Shown here: in pieces, positions 30,923 to 39,620 of the stretch
Position numbering within the stretch: position 1 is the stretch's first letter
Layout of the letters: every line of letters begins with the position of its first letter
Assembly (NCBI GenBank): GCA_958452935.1
Contig: CAUDVX010000003.1
Span: forward strand, 1-64,000
Direction of reading: 5' to 3'
Source: an uncultured Collinsella sp.
GTDB lineage: Bacteria > Actinomycetota > Coriobacteriia > Coriobacteriales > Coriobacteriaceae
Length of the DNA stretch: 64,000 bases
Notes under the pieces: model-generated
What the model was told of the DNA's origin: nothing
Databases searched by the model: none
What the model saw: the letters and a program-made list of their open reading frames with translations, nothing else
Position numbers and translations under genes: made by a program

Positions 30923-31920
30923 TGCCGCGCCGTTCGTTTCTGGAGGCTGCCGTGTGGTTGGCCGCTGCGGGCAGCCTTGCCGGCTGCTCGTCGGACGGGA
31001 CCGCCGGGTTCGCGCGCGGCTCCGCTCCGGGCCCGGTCACGGCGGACACGCCCATCTACGACGTCATCAACAACCCTTTGCTCGATGGCTACGGACGGCT
31101 GCTCTTCCCCACAACGCTCCATCCGCCGACGGAGGATATGACGCTCGATGACCTTTCCGCTTGCCTGCCGTGGTACTCGGAAATCCATACGAGCACCACG
31201 GTCGACGTCGTCAGCTATCTGCTGTCAGAGCGCGCAGCGGAACGGACGTTCTTCTACGACATCTACACGGATGCCGAGAAGGCCGCCGACCCCTCGCTCG
31301 CCAACACGGGGCTCTTCCGCTTCGCTGCCGAGGGAGCGGGCGGCGCGTCTGCACCGTTTGCCGTGGTAAGCGCGGGCGGCGGATTCGCCTACGTCGCTGC
31401 CATGCACGACTCCTTCCCGCACTGTCTGCACCTGGCCCGTTCCGGCGTCAACGGGTTCGCGGTCATCTATCGGCCGGACGCGCAGCTCGCCTGCGAGGAC
31501 TTGGCCCGCGCCGTCTCCTTCATCTTCGAGCACGCCGACGAGCTCAGCGTGGACACGTCGGGCTATTCGCTGTGGGGCGGCTCGGCCGGTGCGCGCATGG
31601 CGGCATGGGTCGGCGGCTACGGCCCGGCCGCCTTTGGCGCGCCGGCAGGAACGCCCCAGCCCGCGGCGGCCATCATGCAGTACACCGGCATGAGCGAACT
31701 GACGGGTGCCGACCCCGCGACCTACGCCTGCGTGGGTGATCGCGACGGCATCGCGAGCTGGCGCACCATGCAGGCGCGTCTCGAAGCGCTCTCAGCAACG
31801 GGCGTGCCCACGGAGTTTCATGTTTACGAAGGCCTGAGCCACGGCTTTGGCCTGGGTGTCGACACCGTGGCAGAGGGCTGGATCGACGATGCCCTCGCGT
31901 TTTGGAAGGCGCAGCGATGA
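30919..31920 (+). CDS. Tat/lipoprotein-signal alpha/beta hydrolase
   Basis: 333 residues. The N-terminus has the twin-arginine motif PRRSFLEAAVW, a hydrophobic stretch and a lipobox LAGC, so it should be exported folded and lipid-anchored. The catalytic domain has the nucleophile elbow LWGGSAGARM and a late His in GLSHGFGLG; the acid is probably in the ACVGDRDG region. This resembles esterase or acetyl-xylan-esterase-type hydrolases with an unknown substrate. It overlaps the RibD-C gene by four bases. A second hydrolase of similar design lies at 32725-33576. Confidence 0.85.
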   Translation: MMPRRSFLEAAVWLAAAGSLAGCSSDGTAGFARGSAPGPVTADTPIYDVINNPLLDGYGRLLFPTTLHPPTEDMTLDDLSACLPWYSEIHTSTTVDVVSYLLSERAAERTFFYDIYTDAEKAADPSLANTGLFRFAAEGAGGASAPFAVVSAGGGFAYVAAMHDSFPHCLHLARSGVNGFAVIYRPDAQLACEDLARAVSFIFEHADELSVDTSGYSLWGGSAGARMAAWVGGYGPAAFGAPAGTPQPAAAIMQYTGMSELTGADPATYACVGDRDGIASWRTMQARLEALSATGVPTEFHVYEGLSHGFGLGVDTVAEGWIDDALAFWKAQR

Positions 31921-32038
31921 GGATGGCAAGACGTACACACCCCACGGTTATAAGCTGCCTACGAGCAGGAACTTCTCGCCGGATCTTCTCACGCCTATGG
32001 TAAAGGCGGTATCAGACAATACGTAAGGAGTGAGACGT

Positions 32039-32488
32039 ATGATTCTCTTCATCAACGGAAGCCCCAACAAGGATGGCAACACGGCGCGCCTGGCGCGCGA
32101 GCTCATCGGCGATCGCCCGTACGAGCAGCTGAATCTTGCCGAGCACAAGGTCTACGGCTACGGCCAGAGCTACGGCGACGATGACTTCGAGGACGTGCTC
32201 GCGCGCATCGAGGCGGCGGACACCCTGGTCGTGGGGTCGCCCGTCTACTGGCACAGCCTCTCCGGCATGCTGCGTAACCTGCTCGACCGCTTCTACGGTC
32301 CGGTGCGCGAGGGCAGTATGAGCGGCAAGACGCTCTATTTCGTGTTCCAAGGTGGCGCGCCCACGCGCGAGATGCTCGATTGGGGCGAGTACACCATGAA
32401 GCGCTTCGCCGCGCTCTACGGCATGACCTACGGCGGCATGGTCAACAACACGCACGAGGCAAGGGCGCTCTCGAAGAAGCTCGCGTAG
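32039..32488 (+). CDS. Flavodoxin-like NAD(P)H-dependent oxidoreductase
   Basis: 149 residues from the ATG at 32039 (AAGGAG 8 bases upstream). FMN phosphate site FINGSPNKDGNTARLA and the typical VVGSPVYWHSLSGMLRNLLD identify an FMN-binding reductase of the flavodoxin-like fold. It would reduce quinones, azo compounds or other electrophiles. A terminator follows 30 bp later. It is a separate small transcription unit or the last gene of the 29.2-kb unit (118-bp gap). Confidence 0.88.
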   Translation: MILFINGSPNKDGNTARLARELIGDRPYEQLNLAEHKVYGYGQSYGDDDFEDVLARIEAADTLVVGSPVYWHSLSGMLRNLLDRFYGPVREGSMSGKTLYFVFQGGAPTREMLDWGEYTMKRFAALYGMTYGGMVNNTHEARALSKKLA

Positions 32489-32517
32489 TCCCGACTTGCG
32501 TAACCCAGTTCGGCGGC

Positions 32518-32554
32518 GGTGGGCCCGTGAAGACGGAGGCCCACCGCCCCTTTT
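32518..32554 (+). terminator. Terminator after the flavodoxin-like gene
   Basis: GGTGGGCC (32518-32525) pairs with GGCCCACC (32538-32545) across a 12-base loop; GCCCCTTTT follows. Confidence 0.7.
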
Positions 32555-32724
32555 CGTTCGCCAAGTGTATGATCGGACGTATGATCGGACGGGCGCTGCG
32601 GACGACTACCTGCATGAGCAGGACGCCCAGAAACGCGAAAACATCTGAACCACAAGCAGGGTCGCAAGGACTATGTCGACCGTGCGGCGCAGCGCCCTTC
32701 TCGTCAGTCCCTTTATTCTCCGCG

Positions 32725-33576
32725 TCATGAGAACAGCCATCCCATGATGTCCTCGTCACGGGCAAAGAGGTAGCCGCCCGCTCCGTGCTGGCCCGCGTCC
32801 GCAGCAAAGCCCCGCTCGGTGAAGTAGCTCGTGGGCTTGACATCGAGCACCACCAGCTCGCTGATGCGCTCCTCGGAAAGCCTGCGAGCTCGATAGGCGG
32901 CGCGAATCTCCTCGTACGCCTCGCGCGCGGGTCCGGAGCCGTAATAGTCATCGTTCTCGCCGATAGCCATATACGCGGGAACCTCGGCTGCGGCGAGCGT
33001 CTCGATGTCGCCGTCCCAGCGCGAGATGGTGTGAAGCGCGCGTCGGTAGAGCTCGGGGCGTGTTCCCAAGACGATGGAGATGGTCTCGCCGCCGCCCGAG
33101 CATCCGCTCAGGTACACGTGGTCCGCATCGATGCTGTAGGCACCGAGCAGCCATTCGGTGAGCTCCACCACGTCTGACGCCGATTGCTCGTCCCAGTCGT
33201 CGAGCTGGGGCGAGGCCACGATCATGTCGGCGATGTAGTCGTTCGCCACGAAGGGGTAGTCCTCCTGAAGATTCGCCCCCACGCCCTGGAAGTAGAGCCC
33301 CTCCCAGCCGGGGCAGGCCACGTAGAGCGCATAGGGCGCGGACCCGTCATAGGAGTCCGGTACATGGAGCGAGAAGTGCAGCGTCCTGCCCGATGGCGTC
33401 TGCAGGGCGTCGTCAACGACGAAGCCGCGGTCTGTCTGCGACCCCTCCGTGAGGACGTAGCCGCCAAGCTCACGGACATCCGCGCAGCCGACCAGGCCTT
33501 CCCCGAGTACCAGCCCGCCCGCAGCGAGCGCGGCAGCCTCGATAAAGGACCTGCGTGAAAGATGGCTCACGTGCAT
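32725..33576 (-). CDS. Tat-exported lipoprotein esterase (alpha/beta hydrolase)
   Basis: 283 residues from the ATG at 33576 (AAAGAGG upstream). Signal: SRRSFIEAAALAAGG with a lipobox-like LVGC. Hydrolase features: PYALYVACPGWEGLYF, nucleophile elbow LSGCSGGGETIS, and a C-terminal region with QHGAGGYLF holding the His. It resembles feruloyl-esterase/LpqC or PHB-depolymerase-like proteins. The signal sequence is very similar in style to that of the 30.9-kb hydrolase, suggesting paralogues. It is the last gene of a minus-strand series of redox proteins. Confidence 0.82.
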   Translation of the reverse strand: MHVSHLSRRSFIEAAALAAGGLVLGEGLVGCADVRELGGYVLTEGSQTDRGFVVDDALQTPSGRTLHFSLHVPDSYDGSAPYALYVACPGWEGLYFQGVGANLQEDYPFVANDYIADMIVASPQLDDWDEQSASDVVELTEWLLGAYSIDADHVYLSGCSGGGETISIVLGTRPELYRRALHTISRWDGDIETLAAAEVPAYMAIGENDDYYGSGPAREAYEEIRAAYRARRLSEERISELVVLDVKPTSYFTERGFAADAGQHGAGGYLFARDEDIMGWLFS

Positions 33577-33637
33577 AGTTCCTCTTTCTGAATGAACCAA
33601 GCCGAAGCCGCAGGCTTTCGGCTTGGCGAGAAGCGCA

Positions 33638-34432
33638 TCAGCGGCCGCTGTTGGCCTCTTGCAGCTCGGCAAGGGTCACGTGCTCGTTGCGGAAGCGTGC
33701 CGCGGGATTCTTGTCGCCCGCCGCGCAGGTGATGGCGTGCGCGGGACAGGCGTGCATGCAGGCGAGGCAGGCGTTGCAGCCAAAGCCCGCCTGCGCGTTA
33801 CGGACAGCCTTGCCGCCCTCGAGTGCGATGCAACCAGTCGGGCACACCTTTGCGCACGCCCCACATCCCACGCACTTCTCGGAATCAACGGTCAGGAATC
33901 CGCCCAGCATCGCCGGCTCGAAGCGCAAGCCCCAGCTCATGAACTGCTCGTGGGCAGCGCGATCCTCGTCGGTCACCGGCTCGAGCCACTGGCGGCGCGC
34001 CGCAACGTCCGCGCGGATGCGCGCAAGGTTCTCGCCGATCTTCTTCTCGGGAATGCGGGCGCGCTGCTCGTCCATGTCGAAGTTGGGCAGCCAGTTGTCC
34101 ACCATGAGGAGTGTGGTTGCGTAGGCAGGGTTGAGCCCCGCCGCCCGCGCGTCCTCCAGGCACAGCTCGACGGCATTGGCGTGCCGGTTGCCGTAGGTGC
34201 AAACGAAGTAGAGGTAGGGCGTGTCGAGCGTCGCGCGCTCGAGGAACGTCTTCACCATGTCGGGCATCATGTGCCCGTAGATGGGGTACACGATGCCAAT
34301 CGTATCGTCCGCGTAGGCGAGCTCGCCCTCGCGGCGCAGCTCCTGCGGGATGCTCAGGACCCTCTCGCCCTCCGCGGCCAGCTCGCGCGCCACGTAGAGG
34401 CAGTTGCCCGTCCCGGTGAAGTATAGGATCAT
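33638..34432 (-). CDS. EFR1-family ferredoxin-flavodoxin protein
   Basis: 264 residues. The N-terminal flavodoxin-like domain begins MILYFTGTGNCLYVARELA and has YPIYGHMMPDMVKTFL. The C-terminal domain has two complete 4Fe-4S motifs, CVGCGACAKVCP and CNACLACMHACP. EFR1 proteins couple FMN to ferredoxin-type clusters and act as electron donors to reductases. The neighbours (Tat flavodoxin, aldo/keto reductase, hydrolase) suggest shared control by the LysR gene. Confidence 0.93.
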   Translation of the reverse strand: MILYFTGTGNCLYVARELAAEGERVLSIPQELRREGELAYADDTIGIVYPIYGHMMPDMVKTFLERATLDTPYLYFVCTYGNRHANAVELCLEDARAAGLNPAYATTLLMVDNWLPNFDMDEQRARIPEKKIGENLARIRADVAARRQWLEPVTDEDRAAHEQFMSWGLRFEPAMLGGFLTVDSEKCVGCGACAKVCPTGCIALEGGKAVRNAQAGFGCNACLACMHACPAHAITCAAGDKNPAARFRNEHVTLAELQEANSGR

Positions 34433-34474
34433 TCGAAACTCCCAGATTGTCAGCGGTCTGTCATCTCTAATTGC

Positions 34475-35101
34475 TTATGCCAGGCCGAGACCGGCGACCC
34501 AATCACGAACCCCGGACTCGTCCACACTGGACGAGAAGCGCTGGCCCTCCTGCCACTCCCCGCTGCCCGCAGCCTCGGCGAGTAGCTCGCCGCTCCGGCC
34601 AAGACTCGAGGAGGAAGAGGTGCAGAACGGGAGCACCGTCTTGCCGTCCCAGTCGTTGCCTGAGATGAAGTTGTCGATGGGCCAGGCCGCGATGCCCCAC
34701 CAGATGGGATACCCCACGAGCACGGTGTCGTAGTTCTCCCAACCGTCCGGCGTGACCTGCGTAAGCTCGACGTCGCGCAGGCTCTCGTCCTCGTGCTCGC
34801 GGGTCACGCGGCTACTGTCGTCGGTCCAGTCGAGGTCATCGCCGGAGTAGGGCTCCGTAGGCGTCACCTTAAAGAGATCGGCGCCGAGCTCGTCGGCGAT
34901 GGTCTGAGCTACGGCAGCGGTGTGGCCCTGTGCCGAGTAGTAGGCCACGAGGACGTTGCCGCCTGCAGCGGGCGCGGCGGCGGGCTGGTCCTCGGCGGCG
35001 GCTTGGTCGCCGTCACCCTGGCTGCAACCGGAGAGCATCGTTGCGCACAGCGCGGCTCCGAGCAGAAAGTTTCTTCTGGTCACGGTCGGGTTTGCGGTCA
35101 T
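34475..35101 (-). CDS. Tat-signal lipoprotein flavodoxin
   Basis: 208 residues. TRRNFLLGAALCATMLSGCS is a twin-arginine signal with a lipobox; after a Gln/Ala/Pro-rich linker the mature part starts GGNVLVAYYSAQGHTAAVAQ, a flavodoxin FMN phosphate loop, and continues with YDTVLVGYPIWWGIAAWPID. Exported lipid-anchored flavodoxins are common in Coriobacteriia and Lachnospiraceae and probably deliver electrons to extracellular acceptors (inference). It lies 42 bp downstream of EFR1 in map order and 46 bp from the aldo/keto reductase, within one minus-strand series. Confidence 0.9.
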   Translation of the reverse strand: MTANPTVTRRNFLLGAALCATMLSGCSQGDGDQAAAEDQPAAAPAAGGNVLVAYYSAQGHTAAVAQTIADELGADLFKVTPTEPYSGDDLDWTDDSSRVTREHEDESLRDVELTQVTPDGWENYDTVLVGYPIWWGIAAWPIDNFISGNDWDGKTVLPFCTSSSSSLGRSGELLAEAAGSGEWQEGQRFSSSVDESGVRDWVAGLGLA

Positions 35102-35147
35102 GGGGCATCTCCTTCGTTGGCTTGGTTGGTCCGTTATCGTCTGAGCG

Positions 35148-35996
35148 CTACTCCTGCGCGTCGAAATCGGGGCGTATGGCCAGGTAGCCCGCGAGTGCTT
35201 CCTCAGTGGCGGTGTAGTAGGTCATGGTCCCGTCGAGCTTGGCAATCTCGGCCATCTCGTCTTCGGTGAGGGAGAAGTCGAAGATGTTCGCGTTGTCGGC
35301 GATGTGGGCGGAGTTCTTGGAGCCGGGGATGATGGAGGTTCCCATCTGCACGTGCCAGCGCAGGATCACCTGGGCCGGGGTCTTGTCGTACTTCTCGGCG
35401 AGCGCGACGAAGACGGGCTCCTCCAGAAGACCTTTGTCGCCGTGGCCGAGCGGGTACCACGCCTCGATCACCGTGCCGTACGGCGCGAGGTAGGCGCGCA
35501 GGTCGCGCTGGGCGTGGTAGGGGTGGCACTCAACGGTCACGAGCTGCGGCTTGATGTCGGCGACCTCGATGACCTCGGCAATCTTGTCTTGCGGGAAGTT
35601 GGAGAGGCCGAGGGCGCGCACCTTGCCCGCGCGGTAGGCCTCCTCCATCGTGCGCCACGCGGCCAGGTAGTCGCCTACCGGCTGGTGCAGGATGAGCATG
35701 TCGACGTAGTCGAGCCCTAGGCGCTGGAGCGTGGCGTCCACCGCCGGCATGCCCGCGTCGTAGACACTCGGCCAGAGCTTGGTGGAGACGAAGATCTTGT
35801 CGCGTGCGATGCCGCTCTTGGCGATGGCACGGCCCACGGCGCGCTCGTTCATGTAGGCGTTGGCGGTGTCGATGTGCTCGTAGCCAGCCGTGAGCGCGGC
35901 GGTTGCGGCCGCCTCGGCCTCGGCCGGGGTCATGAGGAAGGTGCCCAAACCCTCGATGGGCATCTCTACGTCGTTGTTGAGCTTCAGATACTCCAT
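35148..35996 (-). CDS. Aldo/keto reductase C
   Basis: 282 residues, complete. Tetrad: Asp and Tyr in EHIDTANAYMNE, Lys in VSTKLWPS, His in LILHQPVG. It opens MEYLKLNNDVEMPIEGLG, the same subfamily as reductase A. It is the first gene of the minus-strand series and is transcribed away from the LysR gene 130 bp away, the usual target arrangement for a LysR regulator. AAGGAGG lies upstream of the ATG. Confidence 0.93.
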   Translation of the reverse strand: MEYLKLNNDVEMPIEGLGTFLMTPAEAEAAATAALTAGYEHIDTANAYMNERAVGRAIAKSGIARDKIFVSTKLWPSVYDAGMPAVDATLQRLGLDYVDMLILHQPVGDYLAAWRTMEEAYRAGKVRALGLSNFPQDKIAEVIEVADIKPQLVTVECHPYHAQRDLRAYLAPYGTVIEAWYPLGHGDKGLLEEPVFVALAEKYDKTPAQVILRWHVQMGTSIIPGSKNSAHIADNANIFDFSLTEDEMAEIAKLDGTMTYYTATEEALAGYLAIRPDFDAQE

Positions 35997-36077
35997 GGTC
36001 TCCTCCTTAATGGTGACTTTTCGAATACAAGGCTACGGCGTTTACTGACGCGCGAGAAGTTCACGTTGGAATGATGG

Positions 36078-36096
36078 ATATAACCATGGGGTATAT
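36078..36096. promoter_or_regulatory. Probable LysR operator
   Basis: ATATAACCATGGGGTATAT is a near-perfect 19-bp inverted repeat in the gap between the lysR gene and the divergent aldo/keto reductase operon, the usual place for a LysR-type binding site. Confidence 0.55.
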
Positions 36097-36125
36097 ACGG
36101 CACATAATGCGTGACAGGAGGATCG

Positions 36126-37025
36126 ATGTACAACCCACAGCTTGACACTTTCATCCGCGTGGCGGAGGCGGGCAGCTTCTCCAAAGCGGCACAAGAGTCC
36201 TTCATCACGCCCACGGCCGTCATCAAGCAGATGAACTTGCTGGAGTCGCGGCTAGGTCTTACGCTGTTCCACCGATCGCATCAGGGGCTTTCGCTTACGC
36301 GAGCAGGTAGGTCGCTGCTCGCCGACGCCCGCCATATCGTGCAGTACTCTCAAGAATCAATCGCACGCGCCCGCGTCGCCGAGCGCGGAGAGAAGCGCAT
36401 CATCCGCGTGGGAGTGTCGCTCATGACGCCCAGCACGCCGCTCACGAAGCTGTGGCCGAAGGTGAAGGAACGTTGCCCCGGCATGAGCCTTCAGGTGGTC
36501 ACGTTTGAAAACACACCCTCGGCGGCGCGCGGTTTGGCGAACCTCGGGCAAGACATGGATATCGTGGTGGGGATTTTCGACGATGCCTTTCTTAAAGAGC
36601 GCGGGTGCTTGGGCCTCGAGCTTTCGCGCGAGCCGCTCTGGTGCGCCGTTCCCGTCGACAGCGAACTCGCCAAACGCGACATCGTCACATTCAACGACCT
36701 CCACAATCACAGTCTTATGCTTATACGCCGGGGCTGGAACGCCGAAATCGACCGCGTGCGCGACGAGATACTCTTGCATCATCCTCAAATCGCGCTCGTA
36801 GACTTCCCGCAATATCGGGCGGAGGTGTTCAATCGCGGCGCGAACGAAGACCTCGCGCTTGCGACGCTGCCGTTGTGGGCCAACGTCCACCCCATGCTCA
36901 AAACCGTCCCTACCGATTGGGACTGTCTCGTGTCTTACGGACTGCTTCATTCGCTGCAGCCCGCAGACCATGTGCGGGAGTTCCTCGATGCGGTGTCTGC
37001 CGTGCTCGAGGCAAAGCATCGATAG
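36126..37025 (+). CDS. LysR-family transcription regulator
   Basis: 299 residues from the ATG at 36126 (GGAGGATCG upstream). N-terminal winged HTH: MYNPQLDTFIRVAEAGSFSK and TPTAVIKQMNLLESRLGLTL; then an effector domain (KRIIRVGVSLMTPSTPLTKL onward). It is divergent from aldo/keto reductase C with a palindrome between them. It probably activates the redox genes in response to an electrophile or substrate. A terminator follows the gene. Confidence 0.92.
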   Translation: MYNPQLDTFIRVAEAGSFSKAAQESFITPTAVIKQMNLLESRLGLTLFHRSHQGLSLTRAGRSLLADARHIVQYSQESIARARVAERGEKRIIRVGVSLMTPSTPLTKLWPKVKERCPGMSLQVVTFENTPSAARGLANLGQDMDIVVGIFDDAFLKERGCLGLELSREPLWCAVPVDSELAKRDIVTFNDLHNHSLMLIRRGWNAEIDRVRDEILLHHPQIALVDFPQYRAEVFNRGANEDLALATLPLWANVHPMLKTVPTDWDCLVSYGLLHSLQPADHVREFLDAVSAVLEAKHR

Positions 37026-37073
37026 GCAATCGCGAACAGATGCGCTTATGCCTATGGGAATAACGGGAATAAC

Positions 37074-37110
37074 AGCCTCCGGACCCTCCGGTTCGGAGGC
37101 TTTCTTTTTC
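37074..37110 (+). terminator. Terminator after lysR
   Basis: AGCCTCCG (37074-37081) pairs with CGGAGGCT (37094-37101), followed by TTCTTTTT. It is 48 bp past the stop codon. Confidence 0.8.
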
Positions 37111-37161
37111 GTTCTGCTCGGAAAGAGCCCCTTGCCAAAGCCCCTTGAGCATCGGGCGGCA

Positions 37162-37602
37162 TTATTGAGCGTGGGCGTTATTGTAGGTATCTTTGATCGC
37201 TTCCGGCAAATTGTCGGGAATCAGCGCCTTCAGTCTATCCTCGTTGCCATCCTGAATCGCTTGCTCGTAGTACCAGCATTTGAACTTCAACATGTCCAGC
37301 GCGCGGTTCATCTTCGCAATCTCCGACTCCATGTGGGCCTTTCGCTCCTCGAACATGGCCTTGCGCTTGGGATATGTCGATGGGCCCTCCGCGCACCATT
37401 CCATGAACAGCCGGATGTCCTTGATCTCCATCCCAGCCTTCTTCAGGCATTCGATGACCCGAAGCGCCTCGAGTTCCGTATCGCCGAATCGGCGAATGCC
37501 CGACGCCCGCTCCAATCCCGGGAACAGCCCCTGCTTGTCGTAATACCGCAGCGTGGAAACGGGCAGACCGAACATCTCCGCTACCTGTCCGATTGTGTAC
37601 AT
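37162..37602 (-). CDS. MerR-family regulator
   Basis: 146 residues. MYTIGQVAEMFGLPVSTLRY and YDKQGLFPGLERASGIRRF make the MerR winged helix, followed by the dimerisation coiled coil (RKAHMESEIAKMNRALDMLK) and a short C-terminal effector part. It is divergent from the CMD-cupin and hydrolase genes, which it probably activates. The 3' end of this gene (about 140 bp) occurs again as a broken copy at 44840-44993, so part of the locus was duplicated. Confidence 0.93.
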   Translation of the reverse strand: MYTIGQVAEMFGLPVSTLRYYDKQGLFPGLERASGIRRFGDTELEALRVIECLKKAGMEIKDIRLFMEWCAEGPSTYPKRKAMFEERKAHMESEIAKMNRALDMLKFKCWYYEQAIQDGNEDRLKALIPDNLPEAIKDTYNNAHAQ

Positions 37603-37633
37603 GGTCCCTCCGGACGAATCTCGAATTTACTCC

Positions 37634-37664
37634 TTGACCTTAAGTTAGGTTTAGGTATTACCTT
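37634..37664 (+). promoter_or_regulatory. MerR-type promoter for the CMD-cupin operon
   Basis: TTGACC at 37634-37639 is followed by an imperfect dyad CCTTAAGTTAGG and TACCTT 19 bases downstream. MerR-activated promoters typically have a 19-20-base spacer with the operator inside it. TATTAC at 37656-37661 is an alternative -10 with a normal spacer. Confidence 0.5.
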
Positions 37665-37878
37665 TATTTTCGTCAATACAAATCGGGAGCGCAAGGGATT
37701 TTCGCCAAAGGCGCACGCTTGCCGGAACGGTATTCGCCGGCGGCTTGAACGGCGTGGGCGAAATCGGCGGGCATCCCGCTCTTGAGCAGGCGCGACGAAT
37801 GGGCACAGGAGTCTAGGCGCGGCTTAGCTGGACGGAAGCAGTTTTGCACTCAAAACCATCGACAGGAGGAAATCGATC

Positions 37879-38646
37879 ATGGCAATCAAACAGACAGCGG
37901 GCAGAGATGCCCTGGGGGACTTTGCTCCCAAATTCGCACAGCTCAATGACGATGTGCTGTTCGGTGAGGTGTGGAGCCGAGAAGACGGGCTTTCCCTTCG
38001 AGACCGCAGCGTGGTGACGGTGGTTGCCTTGATGGCACAGGGGCTGACGGATTCTTCGTTCCAATACCATCTGATGTCCGCAAAGAACAATGGCGTGACC
38101 AGGACGGAGATAGCGGAAATCCTTACGCATGCGGCGTTTTATGCGGGATGGCCCAAGGCGTGGGCGGCCTTTCGCATGGCGAAGGAGGTCTGGGCGGACG
38201 AGGACGACGGCGCCGACGCAAAGGCCCGACACCAAAACGAGATGGCCTTTCCCATCGGTGCCCCCAACGACGCATTCGCAAAGTACTTTGTCGGGCAAAG
38301 CTACCTCGCGCCCCTTTCCACCGAGCAGGTCGGCATTTACAACGTTACGTTTGAGCCCGGCTGCCGCAACAACTGGCACACCCATCACGCCAAAAGCGGC
38401 GGCGGGCAGATCCTCGTCTGCGTGGCTGGTCGGGGGTTTTACCAGGAATGGGGCAAACCGGCGCAGGAGCTGTGCCCTGGCGATGTAGTAAATATTCCCG
38501 CGGGCGTAAAGCACTGGCACGGTGCGGCGCCTGACAGTTGGTTCTCCCATCTCGCGGTGGAGGTTCCGGGCGAGGAGACCTCTAACGAGTGGTTGGAGCC
38601 TGTGGACGAAGAGCAATACCTTAAAGCGACTGACAAGGAGGCTTAG
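37879..38646 (+). CDS. Carboxymuconolactone decarboxylase-like and cupin fusion protein
   Basis: 255 residues in two domains. Residues 10-110 are a CMD/AhpD-like domain (VTVVALMAQGLTDSSFQYHL and EIAEILTHAAFYAGWPKAWA), but the usual CxxC of AhpD is absent. Residues 130-245 are a cupin with metal-ligand histidines in NNWHTHHAKSGGGQ and VKHWHGAA. Such fusions are often MerR-regulated with small reductases or hydrolases in gut bacteria; the reaction is not known. GACAGGAGG precedes the ATG. It shares the transcript with the hydrolase 2 bp downstream. Confidence 0.88.
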   Translation: MAIKQTAGRDALGDFAPKFAQLNDDVLFGEVWSREDGLSLRDRSVVTVVALMAQGLTDSSFQYHLMSAKNNGVTRTEIAEILTHAAFYAGWPKAWAAFRMAKEVWADEDDGADAKARHQNEMAFPIGAPNDAFAKYFVGQSYLAPLSTEQVGIYNVTFEPGCRNNWHTHHAKSGGGQILVCVAGRGFYQEWGKPAQELCPGDVVNIPAGVKHWHGAAPDSWFSHLAVEVPGEETSNEWLEPVDEEQYLKATDKEA

Positions 38647-38648
38647 GC

Positions 38649-39620
38649 ATGGAGCAGTTGAAACTGACGCAGGAATGGGACAAGGTGTTCCCCAAAAACG
38701 ACAAGGTTGAACACAGCAAGGCAACCTTCCACAACCGATACGGCATCACGCTGGCGGCCGACGTGTACGTACCTAAGAACGCGGAAGGCAAGCTGCCCGC
38801 AATCGCCGTCAGCGGCCCGTTTGGCGCGGTAAAGGAGCAATCGTCCGGCCTTTATGCGCAGAAGATGGCGGAGTTGGGCTTTTTCGTGCTTGCCTTCGAT
38901 CCGTCCTATACCGGGGAGAGCGGCGGCGCGCCCCGCTATGTGGCATCGCCCGACATCAACACCGAGGACTTCTGCGCAGCGGTGGATTTCCTTTCTGTGC
39001 AGGAAGGCGTTGACCCGGAGCGTATCGGCATCATCGGTATCTGCGGTTGGGGCGGCATGGCAGTCAATGCGGCGGCCATCGATACCCGTATCAAAGCAAC
39101 CGCGGCTATGACCATGTACGATATGACCCGCGTGACCGCAAATGGCTATTTTGGCGCCGAGGATTCCGAGCAGGCACGCTTTGAAAAGCGGAAAGCGCTG
39201 AACGCGCAGCGCACCGAGGACTATAAAAACGGCAGCTATGCGCTGGCGGGCGGCGTGGTCGATTCGCTACCGGAGGACGCGCCGCAGTTTGTGGCGGACT
39301 ATTACGCCTACTACAAGACTCCGCGAGGCTACCATCCCCGCAGCCTGAACTCCAACGGCGGCTGGAATGTGACGTCCTCGCTGCCGTTCCTGAATATGCC
39401 GATTTTGCAATACAGCAGCGAAATTCGCTCTGCGGTACTGCTGGTGCATGGCGAAAAGGCGCACTCCCGCTATTTCAGCGAAACCGCGTATAGCAAGCTG
39501 GCGGGGGACAACAAGGAATTGCTCATTATCCCCGGTGCCAGCCATACCGACCTCTACGATCAGATGGATATCATTCCGTTCGAAAAGCTGAAGGCATTCT
39601 TTGAGGAATACCTGAAATAA
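38649..39620 (+). CDS. Alpha/beta hydrolase (dienelactone-hydrolase-like)
   Basis: 323 residues, no signal peptide. It begins MEQLKLTQEWDKVFPKNDKV. The fold is shown by LPAIAVSGPFGAVKEQSSGL, the elbow IGICGWGGMAV and the final IIPGASHTDLYDQ carrying the His. The elbow is GxCxG, so the nucleophile is probably Cys, as in dienelactone hydrolases. Its gene starts 2 bp after the CMD-cupin gene. The product could act on a lactone or ester made or used by its neighbour. Confidence 0.87.
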   Translation: MEQLKLTQEWDKVFPKNDKVEHSKATFHNRYGITLAADVYVPKNAEGKLPAIAVSGPFGAVKEQSSGLYAQKMAELGFFVLAFDPSYTGESGGAPRYVASPDINTEDFCAAVDFLSVQEGVDPERIGIIGICGWGGMAVNAAAIDTRIKATAAMTMYDMTRVTANGYFGAEDSEQARFEKRKALNAQRTEDYKNGSYALAGGVVDSLPEDAPQFVADYYAYYKTPRGYHPRSLNSNGGWNVTSSLPFLNMPILQYSSEIRSAVLLVHGEKAHSRYFSETAYSKLAGDNKELLIIPGASHTDLYDQMDIIPFEKLKAFFEEYLK

